NCBI GenBank assembly: GCA_902492045.1
Contig: CABUKB010000019.1
Coordinates: 1 to 21,307, forward strand
DNA length: 21,307 bases
Direction of reading: 5' to 3'
Source of the DNA: an uncultured Oscillospiraceae bacterium
Lineage (GTDB): Bacteria > Bacillota > Clostridia > Oscillospirales > Acutalibacteraceae
Shown here: piece by piece, positions 6,827-15,240 of the stretch
Numbering within the stretch: position 1 is the first letter of the stretch
Layout of the letters: every line of letters begins with the position of its first letter
Program-made: the position numbers and the translations under genes
Notes under the pieces: generated by a model
What the model was told of the DNA's origin: nothing
The model's input: only the letters and a program-made list of their open reading frames with translations
Databases searched by the model: none

Positions 6827-7897
6827 TCAATCCACCGGCACGACCCAGCCGAAGGGATCGGGCTGGAGACCGTTTTGGATCCCGGTGAGGGTATCGTACA
6901 GCCGTTTCGCCACCGGGCCGATTTCTCCCCGATTGATGACGATGGATTCCTCCCCCACCCGCAGTTCTCCCACCGGGGAGATCACCGCCGCGGTGCCGGT
7001 GCCGAACGCCTCTTCAAGGGTGCCGTCATGGGCGGCCTCCACCACCTCGGACAAGGCGATCCGCCGTTCGCTGACCGGATAGCCCCAGCTGCGGAGCAGT
7101 TCGATACAGGACAGGCGGGTGATTCCGCCCAGGATGCTTCCCTGAAGGGCCGGGGTGACGACCTCCCCATTGATTTTGAAAAAGATGTTCATGGTACCGA
7201 CTTCTTCAATGTATTTGCGCTCCACCCCATCCAGCCAGAGCACCTGGGTATAGCCGATTTTCTCGGCCTCGTCCTGCGCTTTGAGCGAGGCGGCGTAGTT
7301 GCCGGCGGTTTTGGTGAACCCCATACCGCCCTTGACCGCCCGGACATACTTTTGCTCCACGCAGATCTTGACCGGATTGATCCCTTCGGGATAATAAGCG
7401 CCCACCGGGGACAGGATGATGATAAAGAGCAGATGATGGGCCGGATGCACCCCCACATGGGGATCCACCGCGATGATAAAGGGCCGGATATAGAGGGCCG
7501 TACCCTCCCCCGAGGGGATCCAGTCCTGGTCGATTTCCACCAGCTTTTTGACAGCCTCCACCCCGAACGCCTCGTCGATCAGCGGGATGCACAGCCGGTC
7601 GTTGGACAGATTGAGCCGCGCCATGTTTTTTTCCGGCCGGAACAGTACCACCCGCCCCTCTGGCGTGCGGTAAGCCTTCATGCCTTCAAAGACCTCCTGG
7701 CCGTAATGTAGGCACATGGCGGCCGGATCGAGGGAGAGCGGGCCGTAGGGGACGATCCGGGGATCGTGCCAGCCCTGTCCCTCATCGTAATTCATCAGAA
7801 ACATGTGGTCGGTGAAAATGGAGCCAAACCCCAGATGGTCGGAAGAGGCGGGTTTCGCCTTGGGGGTTTTGATTTTTTCCACGCGGATTTCCTGCAT
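6827..7897 (-). CDS. ilvE: Branched-chain amino acid aminotransferase
   Basis: A 356-aa fold-type IV PLP enzyme that interconverts leucine, isoleucine and valine with their 2-oxo acids using glutamate/2-oxoglutarate, the last step of branched-chain amino acid synthesis. Visible marks are YGPLSLDPAA, LHYGQEVFEGMKAYR (about residues 64-77), the PLP lysine in GFTKTAGNYAAS (Lys196), the DG-x-E region WLDGVERKYIEEVG (221-234) and FGTGTAAVISPVG near the C-terminus. The open frame extends far upstream to 8263, but ATG 7897 has AGGAAG nine bases upstream and a strong promoter begins just before it, so the extension is not used. No other ilv/leu gene is adjacent. Confidence 0.95.
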   Translation of the reverse strand: MQEIRVEKIKTPKAKPASSDHLGFGSIFTDHMFLMNYDEGQGWHDPRIVPYGPLSLDPAAMCLHYGQEVFEGMKAYRTPEGRVVLFRPEKNMARLNLSNDRLCIPLIDEAFGVEAVKKLVEIDQDWIPSGEGTALYIRPFIIAVDPHVGVHPAHHLLFIIILSPVGAYYPEGINPVKICVEQKYVRAVKGGMGFTKTAGNYAASLKAQDEAEKIGYTQVLWLDGVERKYIEEVGTMNIFFKINGEVVTPALQGSILGGITRLSCIELLRSWGYPVSERRIALSEVVEAAHDGTLEEAFGTGTAAVISPVGELRVGEESIVINRGEIGPVAKRLYDTLTGIQNGLQPDPFGWVVPVD

Positions 7898-7985
7898 GGC
7901 GCAACACTTCCTATAGTCGGATTTTACAAGGAACCGTTTAAAGCCCGCTCCTTGTCTGAGACGGAAGAGGCCGTCCCTTTTTCCG

Positions 7986-8014
7986 ATTATACCGCCGGCG
8001 AGGGCAAATTGCAA
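7986..8014 (-). promoter_or_regulatory. Promoter of ilvE
   Basis: On the minus strand, -35 TTGCAA (8014-8009), 17 bases, then a perfect -10 TATAAT (7991-7986). The predicted leader is about 80 nt, too short for a T-box, so no amino-acid riboswitch is apparent. The gap 7898-8154 holds nothing else. Confidence 0.85.
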
Positions 8015-8154
8015 GATGGGCGGGGATGCTCCGCTGGAAAAAATTGAACGGGGGCCCCGGCGCGGATATCGTATATCCTTTGTGAGCAAGGGCCGAACGC
8101 CCAACGGTTTTCTTTTTTCCCCGGCTGCGTCCCCATTCCGGTCCATCCGGCGTC

Positions 8155-9006
8155 CTAGAACGCCGTCTGATTCGCCGCCAGGGGCTTCTCGACGGCCTCC
8201 GGATCGAGGCGGGTTTTCCAGTCGGGATTCTCTGCCTGCCAATTGGTCCAAAAGCGGACCCACTTGTCCTCGCCAAAGGCCCGGATAATATCCATGGCGG
8301 AGATTATGCCGTTCCCGGCTTCATCGGCGCTCTCGGCATAATACCTGGCTGGATCCTTAAAGGCTTTTACACCGGCTTTTTGTTTATTGAATGGGTCATT
8401 GAGCGCGTATACAGACTGATCCAGATTCAGAACGGTGGGCGCACCGGTTTCAAATTGATATAATACAAATAAATAGGTCTCCCCTATTGTATACGGAACG
8501 CTTCCCGCCAGAAGAGGGATCCCCCATTCCTGTTCCGTTTCGTTTAACAAGCTCATCTGGTCATCCGTCTTATAGTCTTTTATTCCGCCCATGATCCGAA
8601 CCTGGACAGATTCGTCTACGTCTCCTTTATATTGGTCGATCGTTTCAACGGTATACATTGTGTGCAGATAACGATGTCTCTCTTCGGTTTCTTCGGTGGC
8701 CGGCAAAGCGTCCAGATCCAGCACTGCAAAAGAAATATCGGTAATTTTTCCGGTAAAAACAACGTTGGCAGCCTGGACAAGCTCCTGTGTACTAAAATAA
8801 GCTGGCCAATCCGCCTCCATAATCCGGTAACCCGGCTCATGCATACTCCTATCACCCGGCTCGTTTGTGGTATTGGAAGGTGGTTCATTCGCAGTGTGGG
8901 AACTCGGCTCATTTGCAGTACGGGAACGTGGTTCTTTTTCGACGTTTGAACAGGCAGATAAAGCCACCAGACAAATGGTCCCCCAAATCCATAGACACTT
9001 TTTCAT
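8155..9006 (-). CDS. Secreted lipoprotein of unknown function
   Basis: A 283-aa protein with a type II signal peptide: MKK, a hydrophobic core and lipobox LSAC, so Cys19 would be lipidated and the protein anchored outside the membrane. Residues 25-60 are a low-complexity linker with four or five imperfect 8-9-residue units ending in NEP or HEP (TANEP, TANEP, TTNEP, MHEP). The rest looks globular, rich in acidic and aromatic residues; the pattern FTGKITDISF...YTVETIDQYKGD resembles extracellular domains common in Bacillota lipoproteins, but I assign no function. The ribosome site AGGGAGAAGGGG precedes ATG 9006, and a promoter lies at 9120-9148. It is monocistronic. Confidence 0.85.
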   Translation of the reverse strand: MKKCLWIWGTICLVALSACSNVEKEPRSRTANEPSSHTANEPPSNTTNEPGDRSMHEPGYRIMEADWPAYFSTQELVQAANVVFTGKITDISFAVLDLDALPATEETEERHRYLHTMYTVETIDQYKGDVDESVQVRIMGGIKDYKTDDQMSLLNETEQEWGIPLLAGSVPYTIGETYLFVLYQFETGAPTVLNLDQSVYALNDPFNKQKAGVKAFKDPARYYAESADEAGNGIISAMDIIRAFGEDKWVRFWTNWQAENPDWKTRLDPEAVEKPLAANQTAF

Positions 9007-9119
9007 TTACCCCTTCTCCCTCCGGATATCAATGCATGCAATCGCCGGCCATGGAGTTCTGCCGCCAACCGTTCCACTGTCCGCGCCTTTGATGGCGGCA
9101 TATCTCACCCCTCACAGCT

Positions 9120-9148
9120 ATTATAACATAACAACATCGGACAAGCAA
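9120..9148 (-). promoter_or_regulatory. Promoter of the lipoprotein gene
   Basis: On the minus strand, -35 TTGCTT (9148-9143), 17 bases, then a perfect -10 TATAAT (9125-9120). Transcription would start near 9113, about 107 nt before the start codon. Confidence 0.75.
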
Positions 9149-9240
9149 AAAAACCAACCTCTTTGCACGATTCCTTTTCAGGCTGGCTTTTCCATGGGCG
9201 GGGCATTTCCGGGCGGAAACCCGCGGCAGGGGGAAAAGGC

Positions 9241-9268
9241 TTGTATTTTTGCCGCGATCTGGTAAAAT
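9241..9268 (+). promoter_or_regulatory. Promoter of metG
   Basis: -35 TTGTAT (9241-9246), 16 bases, -10 TAAAAT (9263-9268). The 5' leader is only about 25 nt, so there is no room for an S-box or T-box riboswitch. Confidence 0.65.
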
Positions 9269-9300
9269 ATACAGGTAACGAAACGAAGGAGGCGCCGCCA

Positions 9301-11265
9301 ATGAGCGATCCGGCCCGCAAACCTTTTTATATCACCACCGCCATCGCCTATACCTCAAGCAAGCCCCATATCGGCAACACCTACGATCCGGTGCTGGCCG
9401 ACGCCATCGCCCGGTATAAGCGGCAGCGGGGCTACGACGTTTATTTCCAGACCGGTTCAGACGAACACGGCCAGAAAATTCAGCTTGCGGCCGAAAAAGA
9501 AGGGATCGGTCCCAAAGAATACGTCGACCGGGTATCCCGCCAGATTCAAGCGGTCTGGGATTGTCTGGATATCGGCTACGACCGGTTCATCCGGACCACC
9601 GACGCCGACCATGAAAAGGCGGTGCAGGCTATCTTTCGGAAGCTCTATGAGCAAGGGGATATCTATAAAGGGAAATACGAGGGCAAATACTGTGTCCCCT
9701 GCGAGTCCTTCTTCACCCTGTCCCAGCTCGTGGACGGCAAGTGCCCCGACTGCGGCCGGGACGTCACCGACGCGAGCGAGGAAGCCTATTTCCTCCGGCT
9801 GACCAAATATCAGGACCGTCTGCTCGAGTATTATGAGCAGCATCCCGATTTCATCAAGCCGGATTCCCGCCGCAACGAGATGATCAACAATTTTCTGAAG
9901 CCCGGCCTTGCCGACCTGTGTGTGTCCCGCACCTCCTTCACCTGGGGGGTGCCGGTGGAATTTGATCCCGGTCACGTCGTCTATGTGTGGCTGGACGCCC
10001 TGAGCAACTATATCACGGGTCTGGGATATCATCCGGACGGCAGCGGCCCGATGTACACCCGGTACTGGCCCGCCGCCCTGCACGTGATCGGCAAGGATAT
10101 CGTGCGTTTTCACACCATTTATTGGCCCATCATCCTCATGGCTCTGGGCGAGCCACTGCCCCAGCAGGTCCTGGGGCATCCCTGGCTTCTTTTTGGCGAG
10201 GACAAGATGAGCAAATCCAAGGGCAATGTGCTGTATGCCGACGATCTGGCCGCCCGGTTCGGAACCGATGCGGTGCGGTACTACCTTCTGTCCCAAATCC
10301 CCTTTGCCCAGGACGGCAACATCACGCACGAGAGCTTTATCGCCGTGTACAACGCCGACCTGGCCAACACTTTGGGAAACCTGGTCAACCGCAGCGTCGC
10401 CATGGCGGGCCGGTATTTCGGCGGAACGGTCCGCCGCCCCGCCGAAACCGGTACAGGTCCTGACGCCGCCCTCTGCGCCGCCGCAGCCGCCACGGTGGAA
10501 AAGACCGCCGCCGCCATGGATGCCTGGCACAACGCCGAGGCTCTGGCGGCCGTGATGGAACTGGCCAAGCGGTGCAACAAGTATATCGACGAGACCACCC
10601 CCTGGGTGCTGGCCAAGTCGGAAGAGAGCCGCGCCCGGCTGGAGGCGGTGCTTTACAATCTGCTGGAATCCATCCGGATGCTGGGGGTGCTGCTCCTGCC
10701 GTTTATCCCCCGCTCCGCCGAAAAAATCCTCGATCAGCTGGGCGTGTCCGGGGATCTCGCCGCTTACGATTCCCTGGTGTTCGGAGAGGCGGAAGGCTTC
10801 ACGGTGGGAGAACCCGCGCCGCTGTTCGCCCGGATTGATGCGGACAAGGTTCTCGCCGAGATGGCGGCGGAGAAGGGGCCTGAACCCGCGTCGGATGCCG
10901 CGCCGCCGGAGGGCGTCGCCTCTCTGCCGCAGATCGGGATCGGCGACTTTGCCAAGGTGGAGCTGCGGGTGGCCCGCGTCACCGCCTGCGAGCCGGTGAA
11001 GAAAGCAAAAAAACTGCTCAAGCTGACCCTGGACGACGGCAGCCGTATCCCCCGCACCGTTTGTTCCGGAATCGCCAAGTGGTATAAACCGGAGGAACTC
11101 GTCGGGCAGCAGGTGGTGCTGGTGGCCAATCTCAAGCCTGCCGTACTCTGCGGGGTGGAGAGCCAGGGAATGATCCTCGCCTCCTCCGGCACCGACGAAG
11201 AGGGGAACGAAGCGGTTCGGGTCTTGTTCGTGCCCGGCGCGGCCCCCGGCGACCAGGTGCGGTAA
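9301..11265 (+). CDS. metG: Methionyl-tRNA synthetase
   Basis: A 654-aa class I synthetase that charges tRNA-Met in the cytoplasm. The HIGN motif is at residues 23-26 and KMSKS at 302-306. Four cysteines in two pairs (131/134 and 148/151) form a zinc knuckle. The C-terminal 110 residues (about 545-654), starting IGIGDFAKVELRVARV, are the EMAP/Trbp111-type tRNA-binding domain that dimerises the enzyme in many bacteria. The frame is open from 9163, but ATG 9301 has AAGGAGG eight bases upstream and follows the promoter at 9241-9268. tatD follows, as is very common next to metG in Bacillota, here separated by a terminator hairpin. Confidence 0.97.
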   Translation: MSDPARKPFYITTAIAYTSSKPHIGNTYDPVLADAIARYKRQRGYDVYFQTGSDEHGQKIQLAAEKEGIGPKEYVDRVSRQIQAVWDCLDIGYDRFIRTTDADHEKAVQAIFRKLYEQGDIYKGKYEGKYCVPCESFFTLSQLVDGKCPDCGRDVTDASEEAYFLRLTKYQDRLLEYYEQHPDFIKPDSRRNEMINNFLKPGLADLCVSRTSFTWGVPVEFDPGHVVYVWLDALSNYITGLGYHPDGSGPMYTRYWPAALHVIGKDIVRFHTIYWPIILMALGEPLPQQVLGHPWLLFGEDKMSKSKGNVLYADDLAARFGTDAVRYYLLSQIPFAQDGNITHESFIAVYNADLANTLGNLVNRSVAMAGRYFGGTVRRPAETGTGPDAALCAAAAATVEKTAAAMDAWHNAEALAAVMELAKRCNKYIDETTPWVLAKSEESRARLEAVLYNLLESIRMLGVLLLPFIPRSAEKILDQLGVSGDLAAYDSLVFGEAEGFTVGEPAPLFARIDADKVLAEMAAEKGPEPASDAAPPEGVASLPQIGIGDFAKVELRVARVTACEPVKKAKKLLKLTLDDGSRIPRTVCSGIAKWYKPEELVGQQVVLVANLKPAVLCGVESQGMILASSGTDEEGNEAVRVLFVPGAAPGDQVR

Positions 11266-11275
11266 GAAAAAACAG

Positions 11276-11307
11276 GCACCCTGCCTTCCGCCCGGCAGGG
11301 TGCTTTT
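11276..11307 (+). terminator. Hairpin terminator between metG and tatD
   Basis: A perfect 10-bp stem GCACCCTGCC/GGCAGGGTGC (11276-11285, 11294-11303) followed by only four T. Partial read-through into tatD, 31 bases on, is plausible since tatD shows no clear promoter of its own. Confidence 0.7.
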
Positions 11308-11338
11308 CATCCGTATGATTTGCAAGGAGAGATGTGCG

Positions 11339-12148
11339 GTGTCCGCGATATTCGATTCCCACGCGCATTATGACGATCCCGCCTTTGACCATGACCGGGA
11401 CGCGCTGCTCACCCGCCTGTTCGACCCAAGCCAGGACTGTCCGGTGGCGGGGATTGTGAATGCCGGCAGCACGGTGGATTCCTCCCGGCAAAGCCTGAGG
11501 CTGGCGGAGGCCTATCCCCGTCTGTTTGCCGCCGTCGGGGTGCATCCGGAGGAGGCGGCAAACATGAATGACGGGGATCTGGCGGAAATCCGGGCGATGG
11601 CCGCCCATCCCAAGGCGGTGGCCATCGGGGAAATCGGCCTCGACTATCATTACGAGGACGCCTGCCCCCGCGAGGTGCAGATCGCCTGGTTTCGCCGTCA
11701 GCTTGAACTCGCGCGGGCGCTGTCCTTGCCGGTGATCCTCCACGACCGGGAGGCCCACGGAGACATGCTGGACATCTTGGCCGCTTTTTATCCCGCCGGA
11801 CCCGGGAGAATAGAGCGGGCCGGGGTGCTCCACTGCTTCTCAGGAAGCGTCGAGATGGCCCGGGAGGTGATCCGGCGGGGATTTTATATCGGCCTGGGAG
11901 GGGCGGTTACCTTCAAAAATGCCCGGAAGGCGGTGGATGTGGCCGCCGCCATCCCGCTGGATGCTCTGCTGCTCGAAACCGACGCGCCCTACATGGCGCC
12001 GGTGCCCTACCGGGGAAAGCGGTGCGATTCGGGCATGATTGCCGCCACCGCCGCCCGAATCGCCGAGATCCGGGGCATAACCGAGGCCGATCTTCTCGCC
12101 CAAACAGAGGAAAACGCCCGCCGTTTGTTTGGGATGGCGGCAGACTGA
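11339..12148 (+). CDS. tatD: TatD family metal-dependent deoxyribonuclease
   Basis: A 269-aa TIM-barrel hydrolase; TatD-type enzymes are Mg-dependent 3'-5' exonucleases with repair and turnover roles. The metal ligands are all present: HAH (His8 and His10), the glutamate of GEIGLDYHY (Glu98), the histidine of ILHDREAH, the HCFSG histidine and the aspartate of LLETDAPY. I choose the GTG at 11339 because AAGGAGA lies eight bases upstream and translation then begins MSAIFDSHAH, the usual position for the family; the ATG at 11300 lies inside the metG terminator. It probably depends on read-through from metG. Confidence 0.93.
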   Translation: MSAIFDSHAHYDDPAFDHDRDALLTRLFDPSQDCPVAGIVNAGSTVDSSRQSLRLAEAYPRLFAAVGVHPEEAANMNDGDLAEIRAMAAHPKAVAIGEIGLDYHYEDACPREVQIAWFRRQLELARALSLPVILHDREAHGDMLDILAAFYPAGPGRIERAGVLHCFSGSVEMAREVIRRGFYIGLGGAVTFKNARKAVDVAAAIPLDALLLETDAPYMAPVPYRGKRCDSGMIAATAARIAEIRGITEADLLAQTEENARRLFGMAAD

Positions 12149-12198
12149 CGGCATTTCCCCGGATGGGGGCCGCTTCCCGCCCGTGCGGACCGGGGCGG

Positions 12199-13740
12199 TC
12201 AGGAGAGCGCGGCAGATTCTTCGGTCTCCCCGCCATAAAAGGCCGGGTTGGGCGCCGCGGCTTTCAGTCCGGCTTTGCCGGCGATTTTGCTGACGAGGAA
12301 ACAGAGCAGCAGGGAGACAAGCATCGCCAGGCAGGCGAAATGAGGGCCCAGCCCTTTCAGAGGCCCAAAAAAGGAGAGGCTGGCCGAGGGGAAGAACAAC
12401 TGGGCGAGCAGAGGCGGCAGAGCGGTGAAAAACCCGCCGAGCATCCCGGCCCAGGCTCCCGCCCGGTTGATGCCTTTCCAGTACAGGCTGAGGACATAAG
12501 GGGCCAGAAAGGCTCCGGAAAGAATCCCCCAGGAATAGGACATCATGTCCAGTATGGGGGTTTTGCTGTTGGCAATACCATAGGACAGCGCCACGAACAG
12601 GAGGCAGAGCCCTTTCGTCACCCATGCGGCCTTAACCTTGTCGAGACGGGGCGCGTGCGGCTGGATCAGGTCCATCGTCAGGGTGGAGGACGCCGTGATG
12701 GTGATGGAGGACAGGGTGGACACCGACGCCGCGATCAGCAGAACCAGCACCACCCCCGCCAGGATGGTGGGGATCCCCGCCTGATCCAGCATATTGGGGA
12801 TCAGGTAATCCGGATGACCTTCGCCGCCGGCGGGCGGAGAAGGCAGTTCGGTGAAAAACAGATGGGAGAAAGAACCGATAAAATAGCCTCCGCCGGCGAC
12901 CACCAGGGCGAACACGGTGGAGATAACGGTACCCCGGCGGACCTCCCGGTCATCCCGGATGCCGTAATATTTATGGATCATCTGCGGCAGACCCCAGGTC
13001 CCGAGAGAGGTCATGAGCACCGTAGCCCAAAGCCCGGTGTGCTGGGCGGCGGTCAGGTGCAGTTCCTCAGTCGCGCGGGCGGCGGCTTCGAGGCCGGCGG
13101 ACACCCCTCCGACCTGATCGCAGCGGAGGATCGCCGCAATCAGGATCAGGACGCCCCCCAGCATCACCAGCCCCTGTACGAAATCGGCCCGCAGCGTGGC
13201 GGCGTATCCTCCCAGGATCACAATCGCGGCTGCGGCCAGGGCGATGACCGCCATGCAGACCTGCTCGTCCACCTTCAGCAGCACCGCGCAGACGCTGGTC
13301 AGGCCCTTGTAAACCGAAGCGGAATAGGGCAGGAGAAATACGAAAATTACGGCGACGCAGAAAAGTTTGATTCCGCGGCCCCCGAAACGTTTTTCAAAAA
13401 ACTGGGGCATGGACTTGATTTTGAGCCGGCGGGTGGTTTCCCTGGTCCGCCTGGCCAGCACCAGCCAGGCCAGCAGCGAGCCGATGACGGCATTGCCGAT
13501 ACCGGGCAGCACCGCCCAAAGGCCATAGTCCCATCCCGTTTTTCCCGCATAGCCGATAAACATGACGGCCGAGAAATACGCCGTGCCGTAGGAAAAAGCC
13601 GATGTCCAGGCGCCGGCATTCCGTCCCCCCACCGTGAAATCGGTGATGGTCCTGGACTTCCGTCCGCCCCAGAATCCAATCGCCAGGATAAAAACCGCGT
13701 AAACCGCAATGGTGATCCAGATCACCGTCTCTTTGGTCAT
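12199..13740 (-). CDS. Sodium:solute symporter (SSS family)
   Basis: A 513-aa integral membrane protein with about 13 predicted helices that would import a solute with Na+. It begins with helix 1 (IWITIAVYAVFILAIGFWGG), then the SSS loop DFTVGGRNAGAWTSAFSYGTAYFSA; SVSTLSSITITASSTLTMDL marks helix 8 with the Ser/Thr cluster that binds Na+ in this family. PutP/PanF-like members carry proline, pantothenate or sugars; no neighbour indicates the substrate. ATG 13740 is preferred over GTG 13749 because GGGGTGG lies five bases upstream of it. Coupling to the ion gradient that hppA supports is possible only indirectly, as hppA looks like a proton pump. The 50-base gap to the convergent tatD shows no clear terminator. 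Confidence 0.9.
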   Translation of the reverse strand: MTKETVIWITIAVYAVFILAIGFWGGRKSRTITDFTVGGRNAGAWTSAFSYGTAYFSAVMFIGYAGKTGWDYGLWAVLPGIGNAVIGSLLAWLVLARRTRETTRRLKIKSMPQFFEKRFGGRGIKLFCVAVIFVFLLPYSASVYKGLTSVCAVLLKVDEQVCMAVIALAAAAIVILGGYAATLRADFVQGLVMLGGVLILIAAILRCDQVGGVSAGLEAAARATEELHLTAAQHTGLWATVLMTSLGTWGLPQMIHKYYGIRDDREVRRGTVISTVFALVVAGGGYFIGSFSHLFFTELPSPPAGGEGHPDYLIPNMLDQAGIPTILAGVVLVLLIAASVSTLSSITITASSTLTMDLIQPHAPRLDKVKAAWVTKGLCLLFVALSYGIANSKTPILDMMSYSWGILSGAFLAPYVLSLYWKGINRAGAWAGMLGGFFTALPPLLAQLFFPSASLSFFGPLKGLGPHFACLAMLVSLLLCFLVSKIAGKAGLKAAAPNPAFYGGETEESAALS

Positions 13741-13798
13741 GAAATCCACCCCGGTACTTTATTGCTTTAAACCGTTGCGGGTTAAAGCGTGTGTGCCT

Positions 13799-13827
13799 AT
13801 CATACCGGATTCCGGAAAAAAATGCAA
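13799..13827 (-). promoter_or_regulatory. Promoter of the SSS symporter gene
   Basis: On the minus strand, -35 TTGCAT (13827-13822), 17 bases, -10 TATGAT (13804-13799). A 7-bp inverted repeat GCTTTAA/TTAAAGC (13764-13770, 13782-13788) lies just downstream in the leader and could be an operator. Confidence 0.75.
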
Positions 13828-13866
13828 GACCTGCGGCTGAAAAAGCCGAAAAAACCGAAGAATCCC

Positions 13867-13895
13867 TTGACGCGGCGCCCTGAGTATGCTATGAT
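13867..13895 (+). promoter_or_regulatory. Promoter of the tRNA operon
   Basis: -35 TTGACG (13867-13872), 17 bases, -10 TATGAT (13890-13895), followed by a G+C-rich discriminator (AAGGGGCGCC) typical of stringently controlled stable-RNA promoters. It lies 35 bases before tRNA-Gly. Confidence 0.85.
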
Positions 13896-13930
13896 AAGGG
13901 GCGCCGCCGGACCACACGGCGGCGTCTTAT

Positions 13931-14004
13931 GCGGGTGTAGTTCAGTGGTAGAACCCCAGCCTTCCAAGCTGGTCGTGTGGGTTCGATTCCCATCACCCGC
14001 TCCA
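13931..14004 (+). tRNA. tRNA-Gly (TCC anticodon)
   Basis: Acceptor GCGGGTG pairs with CACCCGC, discriminator T and encoded CCA. The anticodon stem CCAGC/GCTGG frames loop CTTCCAA, anticodon TCC. First gene of a four-tRNA operon. Confidence 0.95.
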
Positions 14005-14020
14005 TGTCCTGCGGGACCTT

Positions 14021-14097
14021 GCGCCTGTAGCTCAGCTGGATAGAGCATCTGCCTTCTAAGCAGAGGGCCAGGGGTTCGAGTCCCTTCAGGCGCGCCA
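14021..14097 (+). tRNA. tRNA-Arg (TCT anticodon)
   Basis: Acceptor GCGCCTG pairs with CAGGCGC, discriminator G and encoded CCA. Anticodon stem TCTGC/GCAGA, loop CTTCTAA, anticodon TCT, reading AGA codons. Second gene of the operon. Confidence 0.95.
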
Positions 14098-14103
14098 TCC
14101 ATG

Positions 14104-14180
<77 letters not shown>

Positions 14181-14253
14181 AAACAGGGACACGCGGGCTC
14201 TTTCCGGGTGTCCCTCTTCTGTCCGGTGTCAGGCGGTCCGCCGCCTGTTATAT

Positions 14254-14327
14254 TGGGATGTAGTCTAGTGGTAGGACAGCAGACTTTGACTCTGCTCGTG
14301 CTGGTTCGATTCCAGCCATCCCAGCCA
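14254..14327 (+). tRNA. tRNA-Gln (TTG anticodon)
   Basis: Acceptor TGGGATG pairs with CATCCCA, discriminator G and encoded CCA. Anticodon stem GCAGA/TCTGC, loop CTTTGAC, anticodon TTG. Last gene of the operon, 73 bases after tRNA-His and just before a terminator. Confidence 0.95.
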
Positions 14328-14330
14328 CGT

Positions 14331-14360
14331 CGGAACGAGTTACGCTCGTTCCGATTTTTT
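14331..14360 (+). terminator. Terminator of the tRNA operon
   Basis: CGGAACGAG (14331-14339) pairs with CTCGTTCCG (14345-14353), then a run of six T at 14355-14360, four bases after the tRNA-Gln CCA. Confidence 0.9.
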
Positions 14361-14377
14361 CTTTCATAAAAAATCCG

Positions 14378-14389
14378 TCACCCGCTCCA
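14378..14389 (+). repeat. Short copy of the tRNA-Gly 3' end
   Basis: Twelve bases identical to the last 12 of tRNA-Gly (13993-14004), including CCA, without any preceding tRNA body. It may be a relic of another tRNA or of a recombination event. The following DNA to 14547 holds an imperfect inverted repeat (TCCGAAAAAGGT near 14402 and ACCTTTTTCGGA near 14474) and no credible gene. Confidence 0.4.
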
Positions 14390-14547
14390 CTGTTCCTCCT
14401 TTTCCGAAAAAGGTCACGCTGCGCCTTTGCTGCTCGCTTGTAAACGCGCTCGCGACGCTCACGCTTGCTACCAACCTTTTTCGGAGTACGAGAGTTCAAC
14501 TCTTGCATAATACATGTTGCGGGGTTCATTTTGTCTCTTCCTTACGC

Positions 14548-14590
14548 CCCGGAAACCCTGCATTCATGCGGGTTTCCGGGATTTTTTATT
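14548..14590 (+). terminator. Complete terminator at the island's left boundary
   Basis: A perfect 11-bp stem (14548-14558 with 14570-14580) is followed by a run of six T. The right arm, T run and following DNA belong to the 58-bp direct repeat; the second copy near 17716 keeps only the right arm plus AACCC of the left. The left copy is therefore probably the ancestral terminator and the right one the derived junction. Confidence 0.75.
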
Positions 14591-14620
14591 GTTTTCTAGT
14601 CATTTCAAAATATAGTCATA
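14563..14620 (+). repeat. 58-bp direct repeat, left copy
   Basis: Identical, base for base, to 17716-17773. The two copies bound 3.1 kb of AT-rich accessory genes with a period of 3,153 bp. This is the arrangement left by site-specific integration (attL/attR) or by tandem duplication; see the right copy. No gene lies between here and 14764. Confidence 0.85.
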
Positions 14621-14764
14621 CGGCACTCTCCCTTATACTTTATATCCATGTTCTCCGAAAGGAGAGCGACCTACTGTAACCGCATATATGGTTGATGTCA
14701 AGTCGTCTGCCTTGTATGGGTGGGCCATCAATCCTCTTCGTTCCCTCATCGGTTTTGACCGCTT

Positions 14765-15202
14765 TCAATTTATGTTTCCTTGAAACAGAGCTTTTCTTTT
14801 TGAAAAATACACAAGATTAGGAACGGACCAAACGATAAACAACAGGAGCATCTGCATGATAGAGGTTGAATCAATTTGATATTGGAGAGACATGAAAACG
14901 GGATTAAGCAAAAGGTAAACGAGATTCATGTAATATCCGCGTATGGATAATGTTTTCATCATTACGTATGTAATAACGGTTAAGGTTAAAAAAACAATGT
15001 TGATGCCCACCACAAGCAGGGTCAAGGGAATGTCGTACTGTTCCGGAGTTTCCAGAATTTCGGTCAGCGGCATGAGTATGAAAATCGAAGTGAACACAAT
15101 GCCGACCGGGAATCTCCAGAAGATATAAAACCTAGCCCATACGAGACCCCTCGGAAAGATAGAGGCCCTTTTTTCGAAGAGATATCTAGCCTTCGGTTTC
15201 AT
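14765..15202 (-). CDS. Small membrane protein, four predicted helices
   Basis: A 145-aa protein of unknown function. A basic N-terminus (KPKARYLFEKR) is followed by four hydrophobic segments at about residues 27-47, 60-82, 91-107 and 113-130. The C-terminus NLVYFSKRKALF recalls the W-x-P-N-x-x-Y-F-x-K-R motif of small Bacillota membrane proteins. The ribosome site AAGGAGGT stands just before ATG 15202. It is the last gene of the xre-immA-like operon, 38 bases after the 78-aa gene. Together with the repressor and protease-like pair it could be the operon's effector, but this is inference from order alone. Confidence 0.75.
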   Translation of the reverse strand: MKPKARYLFEKRASIFPRGLVWARFYIFWRFPVGIVFTSIFILMPLTEILETPEQYDIPLTLLVVGINIVFLTLTVITYVMMKTLSIRGYYMNLVYLLLNPVFMSLQYQIDSTSIMQMLLLFIVWSVPNLVYFSKRKALFQGNIN

Positions 15203-15240
15203 AAGTACCTCCTTATCGGGTCGTCAAATTCATCACCAAT

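Noticed and set aside
9457..11325. A 622-codon minus-strand frame over metG
   Set aside because: Shadow of metG. It has no ribosome site and no recognisable motif, and overlaps the full conserved synthetase.
12022..13770. A 582-codon plus-strand frame over the symporter gene
   Set aside because: It is antisense to a conserved SSS transporter, its Gly/Arg/Gln-rich translation is typical of a reversed hydrophobic gene, and it has no start signals.
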